The position numbers and the translations under genes were made by a program. The notes beneath the pieces were generated by a model that saw only the letters and a list, made by a program, of their open reading frames with translations, searched no databases and was not told the DNA's origin. Of a stretch of 64,000 bases of DNA, positions 44,535 through 53,042 are shown one piece after another. Source of the DNA: ZC4RG20 sp963782445 (GTDB lineage Bacteria > Pseudomonadota > Gammaproteobacteria > Steroidobacterales > Rariloculaceae); the NCBI GenBank assembly GCA_963782445.1, contig CAWAJM010000001.1, positions 4,154,001 through 4,218,000 on the forward strand. Direction: 5' to 3'. The stretch's first letter is position 1. Each line of letters opens with the position of its first letter.

Positions 44535-45494
44535 ATGAGTGACTCCGAGCGCCTGTTGGGCGTCGTCATGGACCCGATCGAAGCGATCAAGCCGAAGAAG
44601 GACTCGACCCTGGCGATGCTCCTCGCGGCCCGCCGCCGGGGCTGGAAGGTCGTGTACTTTCTCCAGCGGGATCTGTGCGTGCGCGACGGCGTCGCGATCG
44701 GCCGCGGGCGCATGCTCGAGGTCGAGGACGATCCGGAGCACTGGTTCGCCCAGGCGGACCCGTGGGAGGGCCCGCTCGAACGGCTCGACGTCCTGCTCAT
44801 GCGCAAGGACCCGCCGTTCGACATGGAATATATCTATACGACTTATATTCTTCAGCTCGCTGAGGAGCGCGGGCTGCTCGTCGTCAACCGCCCGGGCGCC
44901 CTCAGGGAGATCAACGAGAAGGCCTACACCGCCTGGTTTCCCCAATGCACGCCGCCGACGCTGATCACGCGCTCGCGCGAAGAGCTGGTCGGTTTCCTGG
45001 CCGAACATTCGCGGATCGTGCTCAAGCCGCTCGACGGCATGGGCGGGCGGTCCATCTTCGTCGTCAGTCAGGGCGATCCGAACCGCAATGTGATCTTCGA
45101 GACGCTGACCGAGCACGAGACGCGCTACACGATGGCGCAGCGCTTCGTGCCGGAGATCGTCGACGGCGACAAGCGCGTCCTGCTCATCGACGGTAAGCCC
45201 GTCGACTACGCGCTCGCGCGCATACCGGCTCCGGGGGAGAGCCGGGGCAACCTCGTCATGGGCGCGCGCGGCGAGGGCCGCAAGCTGACCGAGCGGGACC
45301 TGTGGCTGTGCAGTCAGGTGGGGCCCGTGCTCGCGGCCAAAGGCGTCATGTTCGCGGGCCTCGACGTCATCGGCGACTATCTGACGGAGATCAACGTGAC
45401 GAGCCCGACCGGAATCCGTGAATTGGATCGGGAATTCGGCCTCGATCTGGCTGGTAAACTCATGGATGCCATCGAGTTGCGCCTCGCGAGGTAA
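44535..45494 (+). CDS. gshB: Glutathione synthetase
   Basis: A 319-residue ATP-grasp enzyme joining gamma-glutamylcysteine and glycine. It shows the N-terminal LGVVMDPIEAIKPKKDSTLAML, substrate loop LMRKDPPFDMEYIYTTYIL, ATP-grasp loop VLKPLDGMGGRSIF, and C-terminal metal-binding ITEINVTSPTGIRELD-like segment. The length matches E. coli GshB. It is divergent from pilG, as in Pseudomonas. The GST (470) and fghA (26544) use its product. Confidence 0.96.
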   Translation: MSDSERLLGVVMDPIEAIKPKKDSTLAMLLAARRRGWKVVYFLQRDLCVRDGVAIGRGRMLEVEDDPEHWFAQADPWEGPLERLDVLLMRKDPPFDMEYIYTTYILQLAEERGLLVVNRPGALREINEKAYTAWFPQCTPPTLITRSREELVGFLAEHSRIVLKPLDGMGGRSIFVVSQGDPNRNVIFETLTEHETRYTMAQRFVPEIVDGDKRVLLIDGKPVDYALARIPAPGESRGNLVMGARGEGRKLTERDLWLCSQVGPVLAAKGVMFAGLDVIGDYLTEINVTSPTGIRELDREFGLDLAGKLMDAIELRLAR

Positions 45495-45498
45495 ACCC

Positions 45499-46572
45499 AT
45501 GACCTGCCCGCGCCGACCGCGTCGTCTCATCGCGTCGGCCGCCCAGCTCGGCCGCACCCTCGGGCTGGCGGCCGCAGTGCTCGCGGCCGCCGGCTGCGGG
45601 GGCCGGGACGCGCGCTTCATGCAGCAGCGGATCTACGCCATGGGCACGTGGGTGGACGTGGCGCTCGAGGCACCGCCGCGGCAGGCAGCCGCGGCGCTCG
45701 GCGACGTCGAGCGCATGCTGCGGCACATCGAGCGCGACGATTACGCCTGGGCCCCGGACGGGGAGCTCGCGCGGCTCAATCTTGCCTTGGCCGCGGGGCG
45801 GCCCGGCACGGTCAGCCCCGCGCTCGCGGCACTGCTCGGCAAGGCCCGCAAGCTGTCCGCCGCGAGCGGCGGCGCCTTCGATCCGGGCGTCGGCGCGCTC
45901 GTCGAGCTCTGGGGGTTCAATGACGAGCTCGAGCACCCGACCGCCCCGCCGGAGCCGGCGGCGATCCGCCGCTGGCTCGCGGCCGACGCCGGCATCCGCG
46001 ATCTGACCATCGACGGTACGCGCGTCACCTCGACGAACCGCGCCGTCAAGATCGACCTCGGCGGCATCGCCAAGGGCGCCGCGGTCGACCGGGCCATCGC
46101 GCTGCTGCGGGCGCACGGCATCCGCGACGCGCTCGTCAACGCCGGCGGCAACTTGCGTGCGATCGGCACCCACGCCGGGCGGCCCTGGCGCATCGGCATC
46201 AAGGCGCCGCGCGGCCAAGGCATCCTCGGCGTCCTCGAGCTCAGAGACGGGGAAGCCGCGTCGACGTCGGGCGACTACGAGCGCTATTACGAGCGCGGCA
46301 AGAAACGCTTTCATCACCTGCTCGATCCGCGCACGGGGTATCCGGCCCAAGGGACGGAGGCGGTGACGGTCATCGCCGCCAATGCGACGGACGCCGACGC
46401 CGCTTCTACGGCCGTGTTCGTGGCCGGCCCCGCGCACTGGCGCAGCGCCGCCGCGGCGCTCGGCATCGAGCTCGCGCTGCGCGTCGACTCGGCGGGCGGC
46501 GTCGAGGTCACGGACGCGATGGCGCGGCGAATCGTATGGACGGGCGGCGGGCACGCCGCGCTGGGGTCCTAG
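45499..46572 (+). CDS. apbE: FAD:protein FMN transferase (ApbE), lipoprotein
   Basis: A 357-residue periplasmic lipoprotein that covalently attaches FMN to threonine in target proteins such as NqrB/NqrC and RnfG. The lipobox LAAAGC lies after a hydrophobic segment, with Cys33 predicted to be acylated. Family motifs are YAMGTWVDVAL, GAFDPGVGALVELWGF, VKIDLGGIAKGAAVDRA, NAGGNLRAIG and HHLLDPRTGYPA. No Rnf or Nqr genes are in the window, so its target lies elsewhere. It sits between gshB and tonB, where Pseudomonas has no gene, so it is an insertion relative to that order. Confidence 0.94.
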   Translation: MTCPRRPRRLIASAAQLGRTLGLAAAVLAAAGCGGRDARFMQQRIYAMGTWVDVALEAPPRQAAAALGDVERMLRHIERDDYAWAPDGELARLNLALAAGRPGTVSPALAALLGKARKLSAASGGAFDPGVGALVELWGFNDELEHPTAPPEPAAIRRWLAADAGIRDLTIDGTRVTSTNRAVKIDLGGIAKGAAVDRAIALLRAHGIRDALVNAGGNLRAIGTHAGRPWRIGIKAPRGQGILGVLELRDGEAASTSGDYERYYERGKKRFHHLLDPRTGYPAQGTEAVTVIAANATDADAASTAVFVAGPAHWRSAAAALGIELALRVDSAGGVEVTDAMARRIVWTGGGHAALGS

Positions 46573-46582
46573 GGAGGCCCGC

Positions 46583-47476
46583 TTGGAAGGCTTGGAACCG
46601 ACAACGAAGCCCCGAATCGGCGATCGGCTCGGCTCGACGCTGTTCCTGGCCGCGCTCGCGCACGGCGTCGTCATCCTCGGCGTCACGTTCACGAGCCTGC
46701 CGTTTCACAAGAACGAGCATGCCACGCCGTCGCTGAACGTCACGCTCGTCGTCGATACGGCCGCCGTCGACCGCCCGCCCCCCGACAGCAAGATCCTGGC
46801 CCAGGCCAACGCAACGGGGCACGGCAGCCTGCCGAAGGGCCTGCGCCCGACGGCGGCGCCCGACGCGAGCGCGCCGCGCACGCAGAAGGGCACCCCGGGC
46901 GCCCAGGACCCGGCCGACGGCCAGCCGCGCGAAGCCGGCGCACGGGCCGATATCCTGCTGACGCCGAGCGAGTCTCAGCGGCAGGTGGCCGCGCTGCCGA
47001 AGGCGGTCGACCGCGCCACGAGCGCGCCGGAAACCGCAGCCGCCATGCTCGCGCACGAGGCGCCGCCGACGCTCGCGGCCGAAGTCGACGCGCAGGCCCA
47101 GAACCCCGAGCAATACGACCGCGTGCTCGTCGCGAGCCCGGCCACGCGCGCATCCGTCCTCGCCGAATACCTCGAAGGCTGGCGCCGGCGCGTCGAGCGC
47201 ATCGGGACGCTGCACTTCCCGGCCCGGTTTCGCGGCGACCACAGCGTCGGGCGGCCGACGCTCGAGGTCGCCATCCGCGCCGACGGCCAGCTCGCCGACA
47301 TCGTCGTGCGCCATTCCTCGGGCGACGCCGCCCTCGACCAAGCCGCGCTGAACATCCTGCGCATGGCCGCCCCCTTCGACCCGCTGCCCAAGGCGATCCG
47401 CGCCAAGTACGACGTGCTGCGCTTCGCCTACGTATGGGAGTTCACGACGGGAACCGCAGCGCCGGCGCGGCCGTGA
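46583..47476 (+). CDS. tonB: TonB-family energy transducer (TonB3-like)
   Basis: A 297-residue protein. One TM lies at about residues 20-38 (STLFLAALAHGVVILGVTF), followed by a long periplasmic Pro/Ala/Asp-rich region. The C-terminal TonB domain covers about 210-290 (RVERIGTLHFPARF, LEVAIRADGQLADIVVRHSSGDAALDQAALNILRMAAPFDPLP). The TTG start at 46583 has AGGGAGG five bases upstream. In Pseudomonas the homologue at this place, TonB3, is needed for twitching motility rather than iron uptake, which fits the surrounding pil genes. It begins 10 bases after apbE and is probably co-transcribed. Confidence 0.9.
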   Translation: MEGLEPTTKPRIGDRLGSTLFLAALAHGVVILGVTFTSLPFHKNEHATPSLNVTLVVDTAAVDRPPPDSKILAQANATGHGSLPKGLRPTAAPDASAPRTQKGTPGAQDPADGQPREAGARADILLTPSESQRQVAALPKAVDRATSAPETAAAMLAHEAPPTLAAEVDAQAQNPEQYDRVLVASPATRASVLAEYLEGWRRRVERIGTLHFPARFRGDHSVGRPTLEVAIRADGQLADIVVRHSSGDAALDQAALNILRMAAPFDPLPKAIRAKYDVLRFAYVWEFTTGTAAPARP

Positions 47477-47670
47477 GTCCGTCGATCACCGCATGATTCA
47501 CGAACGGCTTTGGGCTTCGGCGGCTGGCGGAGTCTCGTGCAGACGCCGACGGCCGCGCTCTTCGGGCTATAGCCGCGTCGGTGTCCGGGCCTGACGCCCC
47601 CGCTGCCGACGTGCCTAATGACAACGCCCTGAAGCCGACCTTCCGAGCGCAGACTCAGCCGCCGGCCTGC

Positions 47671-47676
47671 TAGAAT
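47671..47676 (+). promoter_or_regulatory. -10 hexamer six bases before the yqgE start
   Basis: TAGAAT, then six bases, then ATG. With normal spacing the transcript starts at the ATG, so the mRNA would be leaderless. No ribosome binding site or convincing -35 is visible. An in-frame ATG ten codons later is the alternative start. Confidence 0.4.
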
Positions 47677-47682
47677 TCGCGT

Positions 47683-48267
47683 ATGAGCGCAAGCGAACAC
47701 GAGGTTCGACCCATGCGGTCACTACAGGCCCACTTCCTGATCGCGATGCCCGCCTTGGGCGACCCGAATTTCAACGAGACGGTCACGTACCTGTTCAAGC
47801 ACGACGAGCAGGGGGCGATCGGCATCGTCATCAACCGGCCCACGGACATGCTGCTCGAGGAGGTGTTCCGTCAGCTCTCGCTCGAGCCTGTGGATCGGCG
47901 CATCGCGGACATGCCCGTGCTGGCCGGCGGCCCCTTGCGCCGGGACCTCGGCTTCGTTCTGCATTGCTCCGAAGACGAGTACGAGTCGACGCTCGACGCC
48001 GGCGGAGCGATCAGGGTCACGCGCTCGCAGGACATCCTGACGGCGCTGGCCGAGGGGCACGGGCCGGACCCGGTCATCGTCGCGCTCGGCTACGCGAGCT
48101 GGGACTCGGGGCAACTCGAGGCGGAGATCGCGGCCAACTCGTGGCTCAGCGTGCCGGCCGACGAGAGCGTGCTGTTCGAGACGCCCTACGAGCAACGCTG
48201 GGCCGCCGCGGCCGGCCTGCTCGGCGTGGACATTCACCAGCTCGCGACCTATGCCGGCCACGCCTGA
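47683..48267 (+). CDS. yqgE: YqgE/AlgH family protein
   Basis: A 194-residue cytosolic protein of the UPF0301 family. It has FLIAMPALGDPNFNETVTYLFKHDEQGAIGIVINRP, VLAGGPLRRDLGFVLH, and VALGYASWDSGQLEAEIAANSWL. AlgH was named for a link to alginate regulation in Pseudomonas, but its biochemical role is not established. The conserved core begins at about residue 11, so MRSLQAHF (47713) is a possible start; the 47683 ATG follows a -10-like hexamer. It overlaps ruvX by 17 bases. Confidence 0.93.
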   Translation: MSASEHEVRPMRSLQAHFLIAMPALGDPNFNETVTYLFKHDEQGAIGIVINRPTDMLLEEVFRQLSLEPVDRRIADMPVLAGGPLRRDLGFVLHCSEDEYESTLDAGGAIRVTRSQDILTALAEGHGPDPVIVALGYASWDSGQLEAEIAANSWLSVPADESVLFETPYEQRWAAAAGLLGVDIHQLATYAGHA

Positions 48268-48742
48268 GGCGGCCGCGGCCGCGCCGCCTCGTCGCCGCGA
48301 TCGCAATCCGAACCTCCTGCTGGCTTTCGATTTCGGGCTGCGGCGCCTCGGCGTCGCGGCCGGCAATCTCTTGACCCGCACGGCGTCGCAGCTCGCGACG
48401 CTCGATTCCAGCCGCGGCGCACCATGGCCGGAGATCGATCGCGTCGTCGCCGAGTTCGGGCCCGGCACCCTCGTCGTCGGCCTGCCGCTCGCGTCGACGG
48501 GACCCACGAGCGTCACCGAGCGCGCAGCGGAGTTTGCCGAGGCGCTTCGGGTGCGCTACGCGCTCCCCGTCGGCACCGTGGATGAAGCCTTGAGCTCGCG
48601 CGCGGCCGAGGCCGAGATTCGCGATGCGCGCCGGCGCGGCAGGCTCGCGCGCCGGGCCGGCAAGGACAGCGTGGACCGGCTCGCCGCCTGCCTCATTGCC
48701 GAGCAATGGATGCGCACCGAAGCGCGGGACGTGCGCCCGTGA
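48251..48742 (+). CDS. ruvX: RuvX/YqgF, putative pre-16S rRNA nuclease
   Basis: A 163-residue RNase H-fold protein. The first acidic residue is in LLAFDFGLRRLGVAAGN, followed by LVVGLPLASTGPTSVTERAAEFAEAL. The DExxSS motif appears as VDEALSSRAAE, and the last Asp is in AGKDSVDRLAACLIAEQW. Members process the 5' end of 16S rRNA and were first proposed as Holliday junction resolvases. The alanine/arginine-rich N-terminal 20 residues are extra. It is translationally coupled to yqgE and pyrB. Confidence 0.92.
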   Translation: MPATPEAAAAAPPRRRDRNPNLLLAFDFGLRRLGVAAGNLLTRTASQLATLDSSRGAPWPEIDRVVAEFGPGTLVVGLPLASTGPTSVTERAAEFAEALRVRYALPVGTVDEALSSRAAEAEIRDARRRGRLARRAGKDSVDRLAACLIAEQWMRTEARDVRP

Positions 48743-49716
48743 CCGTCGAGCAGCTCAACGGCCGCCGCGAGCTTCGGCACCTGATCACGCTCGCTGATCT
48801 CGATCGCGCCTGCATCGAAGGCATCCTCGAGCGGGCCTCCAGTTACCGCACGCCGCTCGGCGCACCGCCCCGGCGCGATAAGAGCCTGCGCGGCCAGACG
48901 GTCGCGAACCTCTTCTTCGAGGCCAGCACGCGCACGCGCGCGTCGTTCGAGCTCGCTGCAAGACGGCTTGACGCGGACGTCCTGAATCTCGATGTCAACA
49001 TGTCCTCCCGCGCCAAGGGCGAGAGCATCATGGACACGATCTTTACGCTCCAGGCCATGCAGGTCGACATCTTCGTCGTGCGCGACGCGAGCACGGGCGT
49101 GCCGGCGCGCATCGCGCGCGAGGTCGCCGAGCACGTCTGCGTGCTCAACGCCGGGGAATCGGAGGTTTCGCACCCGACGCAGGGCCTGCTCGACCTCATG
49201 ACCGTGCTGCGCCACAAACCAGAGCTTCCGGAGCGCGTCGTCGCGATCATCGGCGATATCCGCCACTCGCGCGTCGCGCGCTCCGCTTACGAGGCCTTCA
49301 CGAAATTCGACGTCGGCGAACTGCGGCTCGTCGGCCCGCCGGAGCTCTTGCCCGAGCCGGGCGAGTTCCCGGCCGCCCGCCAAGTCTTGGACCTTGCCGA
49401 AGGCGTCCGCGGCGCGGACGTCATTATGGCCCTGCGGCTTCAGAAGGAGCGCTTCGCGCAGCTCGGCGACATCCCGGATCCGCAGCAGTATTTTCGGCGC
49501 TACGGCCTGACCCAGCAGTGCCTCGGTCTCGCCAAGCCCGACGCCATCGTCATGCATCCCGGCCCCATGAACCGAGGCGTCGAGATCGAGGGCGCCGTCG
49601 CCGACGGCCCTCAGTCGGTCATCCAGGAACAGGTTACGAACGGCCTCGCCGTCCGCATGGCCGTCCTCGCGACCGTCAACCGCCACGTCCTCGACACGCG
49701 AGGCGCTTGCGCATGA
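48739..49716 (+). CDS. pyrB: Aspartate carbamoyltransferase catalytic subunit
   Basis: A 325-residue enzyme of pyrimidine synthesis, forming carbamoyl-aspartate. Carbamoyl-phosphate motif FFEASTRTRASFE, ESIMDT, HPTQGLLDLMT, GDIRHSRVARSA and VMHPGPMNRGVEIEG are all intact. The GTG at 48739 overlaps the ruvX stop (GTGA); an ATG 11 codons upstream is the alternative. Pseudomonas has pyrR before and a pyrC-like gene after pyrB; here there is no pyrR, and a pyrK-like gene follows. No attenuator is visible. Confidence 0.95.
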   Translation: MTVEQLNGRRELRHLITLADLDRACIEGILERASSYRTPLGAPPRRDKSLRGQTVANLFFEASTRTRASFELAARRLDADVLNLDVNMSSRAKGESIMDTIFTLQAMQVDIFVVRDASTGVPARIAREVAEHVCVLNAGESEVSHPTQGLLDLMTVLRHKPELPERVVAIIGDIRHSRVARSAYEAFTKFDVGELRLVGPPELLPEPGEFPAARQVLDLAEGVRGADVIMALRLQKERFAQLGDIPDPQQYFRRYGLTQQCLGLAKPDAIVMHPGPMNRGVEIEGAVADGPQSVIQEQVTNGLAVRMAVLATVNRHVLDTRGACA

Positions 49717-50613
49717 CGGACGCGGGTCACAGAGGCACGATCTGCCTGGAGGACGCCGAGATCCTGGCACAAACGGCGTACGCCGGCGGCCAGTACGTGC
49801 TCGAGATCCGCGCACCGCGCGCCGCGCGCAGAGCCGTGCCCGGCAGCTTCGCCCACATCGGCTGCGGCGCCGAGGTCCGGCTCCGGCGGCCGCTGTCCAT
49901 CATGCGGGCGGACCCCGACGCGGGCACGCTCGAGTTTCTTTACAAGGTCGTGGGCCCCGGGCTTGCGAAGCTCGCGCAGCGCAAGCCCGGCGAGGTGCTC
50001 AGCGTGCTCGCGCCCATCGGCCGCGGCTTCGCACCCGACCCGCGCCGGCCCGAGATCGTCGCGCTCGGCGGCGGCGTCGGCATGCCGCCGATCGTGTTCA
50101 TGGCCGAAAGGCGGACGGGCGACGCGGCCTTCGCACCGCCGCTCGTGCTCATGGGCTCGGAGGTGCCGTTCCCGTTCGAGACGGTGCCCGCGCGAGCCCC
50201 CGCCCCGGACCTCCCGCCGTCGGCCACGCATGCGCTCGCGCGCCTCGAGGCGCGCGGCATCCCCTCTCGCCTCGCGAGCAACGCCGCCCTGCCGGGCGCG
50301 TTCCGCGGCTTCGTCACGGACCTCGCACGCGCCCGCCTCGAGGCCCGCGGCCCGGAGGGACGCGCCGCGGTGCAGCTCCTGGCCTGCGGCCCGGAACCGA
50401 TGCTGCACGCCGCCGCGCGGCTCGCGGCCGAATTCGAACGTCCCGTGCCAGCTTGCGGTCGAGGAGTTCATGGCTTGCGGCGTCGGCGGCTGCGCGGGCT
50501 GCACGGTGCTCGTGCAGACGGCTTCGGGGCCGGCCATGAAACGCGTCTGCGTCGATGGGCCCGTGTTCGAGGCGCGCGAGGTGTACCCCGCGCTGTTCGG
50601 CGGCGCCGTCTAG
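49713..50613 (+). pseudogene. pyrK: Dihydroorotate dehydrogenase electron-transfer subunit-like (PyrK), single-base frameshift
   Basis: The first 244 codons encode a ferredoxin-reductase-type protein: flavin-binding RRPLSIMRADPDAGTLEFLYKVVGPG, VLAPIGRGF, IVALGGGVGMPPI and LLACGPEPMLHAAA. Near 50442-50445 the frame breaks. Dropping one base of the CCC run or the next G gives ERPCQLAVEEFMACGVGGCA and then GCTVLV...RVCVDGPVF to a TAG at 50613, the normal [2Fe-2S] cysteine tail of PyrK. Without the correction the protein runs to 50639 with an arginine-rich unrelated tail. Either a recent mutation or a sequencing error in CCC explains this. It overlaps pyrB by 4 bases (ATGA). Confidence 0.8.
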
Positions 50614-50620
50614 GGAAGGA

Positions 50621-50654
50621 GTCCCGGGCGGGCGTGTGAACGGGCGCCCGGGAC
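50621..50654. terminator. Perfect 10-base-pair hairpin between convergent genes
   Basis: GTCCCGGGCG (50621-50630) pairs with CGCCCGGGAC (50645-50654) over a 14-base loop. It lies 7 bases after the restored pyrK stop and between convergent transcripts. There is no long T-run on either side. Confidence 0.5.
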
Positions 50655-50712
50655 ACATTCGTTAAGAACCGACGCGCGATCGCGGACTTCATCGCGCCGC
50701 CCGGTGCCACCC

Positions 50713-51768
50713 TCAGCCGAAGTTGATCTTGGCTTCCAGGTTGCTGCGCGAATCGGCGTGCGCGAGCGCCTCTTCCATACTGATGATGCCGTCGCGATAC
50801 AGCTTGAACAGCGCCTCGTCGAACGTCTGCATGCCCGGGTCCCGGGTCTCGTTGAAGGCTTCCTTGACGCCCGCGATGTCGCCTTTGAGGATGATGTCGG
50901 AGATGTGCGGCGTGTTGAGCATGACCTCGACGGCCGCCACGCGCTTGCCTTCCTTCGAGCGCACGAGTCGCTGCGAGATGATGGCCCGGACGTATTGCGC
51001 GAGGTCCATGAGCACCTGCTTGTGCTGGTCGTTCGGATACATGTTGACGATGCGGTCCAGCGTCTGCGGCGCGTTGTTGGCGTGCAGCGTGGCAATCGCG
51101 AGATGGCCTGTGCCCGCGAGATCGAGCGCGGCCTGCATCGTCTCGCGGTCGCGAATTTCGCCGATCAGCACGACGTCCGGCGCCTCGCGCATCGCGCTGC
51201 GCAGGGCGCGCGCGTAGGAATGCGTGTCGAGGCCGATCTCGCGCTGGTTCACGATGGACTTTTGATTCGTGTGCAGGAACTCGATGGGGTCCTCGATCGT
51301 GACGATGTGCGAGGCCGCGTGCTGGTTCCGGTAGTCGATCATGGCCGCGAGCGTCGTGGACTTGCCCGAGCCGGCGGCGCCGACCATGAGGATCAGGCCG
51401 CGCCGCAGCATGACGAGATCCTTGAGCGACGAGGGGACGCCGAGCTCCGCGAGATTCGGCAGCTCGGGCGTGATGAAGCGCAGCACCATGGCGACGTTGC
51501 CGCGCTGATTGAAAATGTTCACGCGGAACCGCCCGAGCCCGGGCTCGGAGACCGCGAAGTCGATCTCGAGATCGCGCGTGAACGCCTCGAGCTGGGTCTC
51601 GTTCATGAGCTCGAGCGCCGCCTGCCTGACCATTTTGGGCGTGAGCTCCATCTGATTGACCGGCATGATCTTGCCGTCGATCTTGATCATGACGGGCGCA
51701 TACGTCGTGAAGAAGAGGTCCGAGGCCCTCTTGTCCACCATGAGCTTAAACAGCGGCTTGACGTTCAT
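50713..51768 (-). CDS. PilT/PilU-family retraction ATPase, additional paralogue
   Basis: A 351-residue hexameric secretion-type ATPase. An N-terminal PAS-like part (ASDLFFTTYAPVMIKIDGKI) is followed by Walker A VGAAGSGKSTTLA near residue 135, an Asp box, Walker B DVVLIGEIRD and a His box GHLAIATLHANNAPQTLDR. The C-terminal motif is TPHISDIILKGDI, like PilU (isdLI) and unlike the AIRNLIRE of PilT. It is therefore a second PilU-type protein. It follows pilU on the same strand with 23 bases between. Pseudomonas has only pilT and pilU here. Confidence 0.9.
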   Translation of the reverse strand: MNVKPLFKLMVDKRASDLFFTTYAPVMIKIDGKIMPVNQMELTPKMVRQAALELMNETQLEAFTRDLEIDFAVSEPGLGRFRVNIFNQRGNVAMVLRFITPELPNLAELGVPSSLKDLVMLRRGLILMVGAAGSGKSTTLAAMIDYRNQHAASHIVTIEDPIEFLHTNQKSIVNQREIGLDTHSYARALRSAMREAPDVVLIGEIRDRETMQAALDLAGTGHLAIATLHANNAPQTLDRIVNMYPNDQHKQVLMDLAQYVRAIISQRLVRSKEGKRVAAVEVMLNTPHISDIILKGDIAGVKEAFNETRDPGMQTFDEALFKLYRDGIISMEEALAHADSRSNLEAKINFG

Positions 51769-51791
51769 GGGCGGGCGCCGGACGCGGAGCG

Positions 51792-52949
51792 TCAGAAGCG
51801 GGCGGCGCGTTCCTCGTCGAGCAGGTGCAGACTCTCCGAATGTTCGGACGAAACGCCGGCCTCGCGCTTGCTCTCGAGCTTGATGCGGAGCCTGAGCTCG
51901 TTCTTCGAGTCGGCATTGCGCATGGCGTCCTCGTAAGAAATGGTGCCGTCCTCGTAGAGCTGGAACAGCGCCTGGTCGAACGTCTGCATACCGACTCGCG
52001 TCGACTTCGCCATGATCTCCTTGATGGCTGCGACTTCGCCGCGGAAGATCAGGTCGCTGATGAGCGGCGAGGCCAGCATGATCTCCATGGCGGCCACGCG
52101 GCCCATGCCGTTCTCCCGCGGCACGAGGCGCTGCGAGATCAGCGCCGTGATGTTCAGCGAGAGATCCATGAGCAGCTGCTGGCGGCGCTCCTCCGGGAAG
52201 AAGTTGATGATGCGGTCGAGCGCCTGGTTCGCGCTGTTCGCGTGCAGCGTCGCCACGCACAGATGGCCCGTCTCCGCGAACTGGATGCCGTAGTCCATGG
52301 TCTCGCGGTCGCGAATCTCGCCGATCATGATGACGTCGGGCGCTTGGCGCAGGGTGTTCTTCAGGGCGTGGTGCCAGCTCTCGGTATCGACGCCGACCTC
52401 GCGGTGCGTCACTACGCAGCCACGGTGCGGGTGCACGAACTCGACGGGATCCTCGATCGTGATGATGTGGCCATGGGTATTTTCGTTGCGGTAGCCCAGC
52501 ATGGCCGCGAGGGTCGTCGACTTACCGGAGCCCGTCCCGCCCACGACGAGACACAGGCCGCGCTTGGTCATGGCGACGTCCATGAGCTGCCGAGGCAGCT
52601 CCAGATCCTCGAACGTCGGGATCTTGGTCACGATCTGGCGAATCACCGCGCCGACGTGACCCTGGGCGACGAACGCGCTGACGCGGAAGCGTCCGATGCC
52701 CTGCGGCGCGATGGCGAAGTTGCATTCCTTCGTCGCGTCGAACTCCTTGGCCTGCTTGTCGTTCATGATCGAGCGGACGATGAGCGAGCTTTGCGCCGGC
52801 GTCAGCGCCTTGTCGGCAAAGGGCTTGATGTCCCCGTCGATCTTGATGGCGGGCGGGAAGTCCGCCGTGATGAAGAGGTCCGAACCCTTGTTCTCGACCA
52901 TCTTGCGCAACAGGTTCTGAGTCAGCTGTACTGCCTTGTCGCGCTCCAT
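51792..52949 (-). CDS. pilU: Type IV pilus retraction ATPase PilU
   Basis: A 385-residue cytoplasmic ATPase that assists PilT in forceful pilus retraction. N-terminal GSDLFITADFPPAIKIDGDI, Walker A VGGTGSGKSTTLA near residue 140, Asp box ITIEDPVEFVHPHRGCVVTHREVG, Walker B DVIMIGEIRDRETMDYG and His box GHLCVATLHANSANQALDRII match Pseudomonas PilU closely. The charged C-terminal tail (about residues 360-385) is also PilU-like. It is 93 bases downstream of pilT on the same strand. Confidence 0.94.
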   Translation of the reverse strand: MERDKAVQLTQNLLRKMVENKGSDLFITADFPPAIKIDGDIKPFADKALTPAQSSLIVRSIMNDKQAKEFDATKECNFAIAPQGIGRFRVSAFVAQGHVGAVIRQIVTKIPTFEDLELPRQLMDVAMTKRGLCLVVGGTGSGKSTTLAAMLGYRNENTHGHIITIEDPVEFVHPHRGCVVTHREVGVDTESWHHALKNTLRQAPDVIMIGEIRDRETMDYGIQFAETGHLCVATLHANSANQALDRIINFFPEERRQQLLMDLSLNITALISQRLVPRENGMGRVAAMEIMLASPLISDLIFRGEVAAIKEIMAKSTRVGMQTFDQALFQLYEDGTISYEDAMRNADSKNELRLRIKLESKREAGVSSEHSESLHLLDEERAARF

Positions 52950-53042
52950 CTCAGATGCACTCCCTCTGGCGTGAGGCGGTATCCCGTCGGCCGCCGAGCG
53001 CCGTCAATCGCACGATGCGCGGGACCCGGCGCCACAACATGC

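Noticed and set aside
49713..50639. Uncorrected 308-codon reading of the pyrK-like gene
   Set aside because: After residue 244 the product becomes Arg-rich and loses all family resemblance, while the shifted frame carries the complete cysteine motif.
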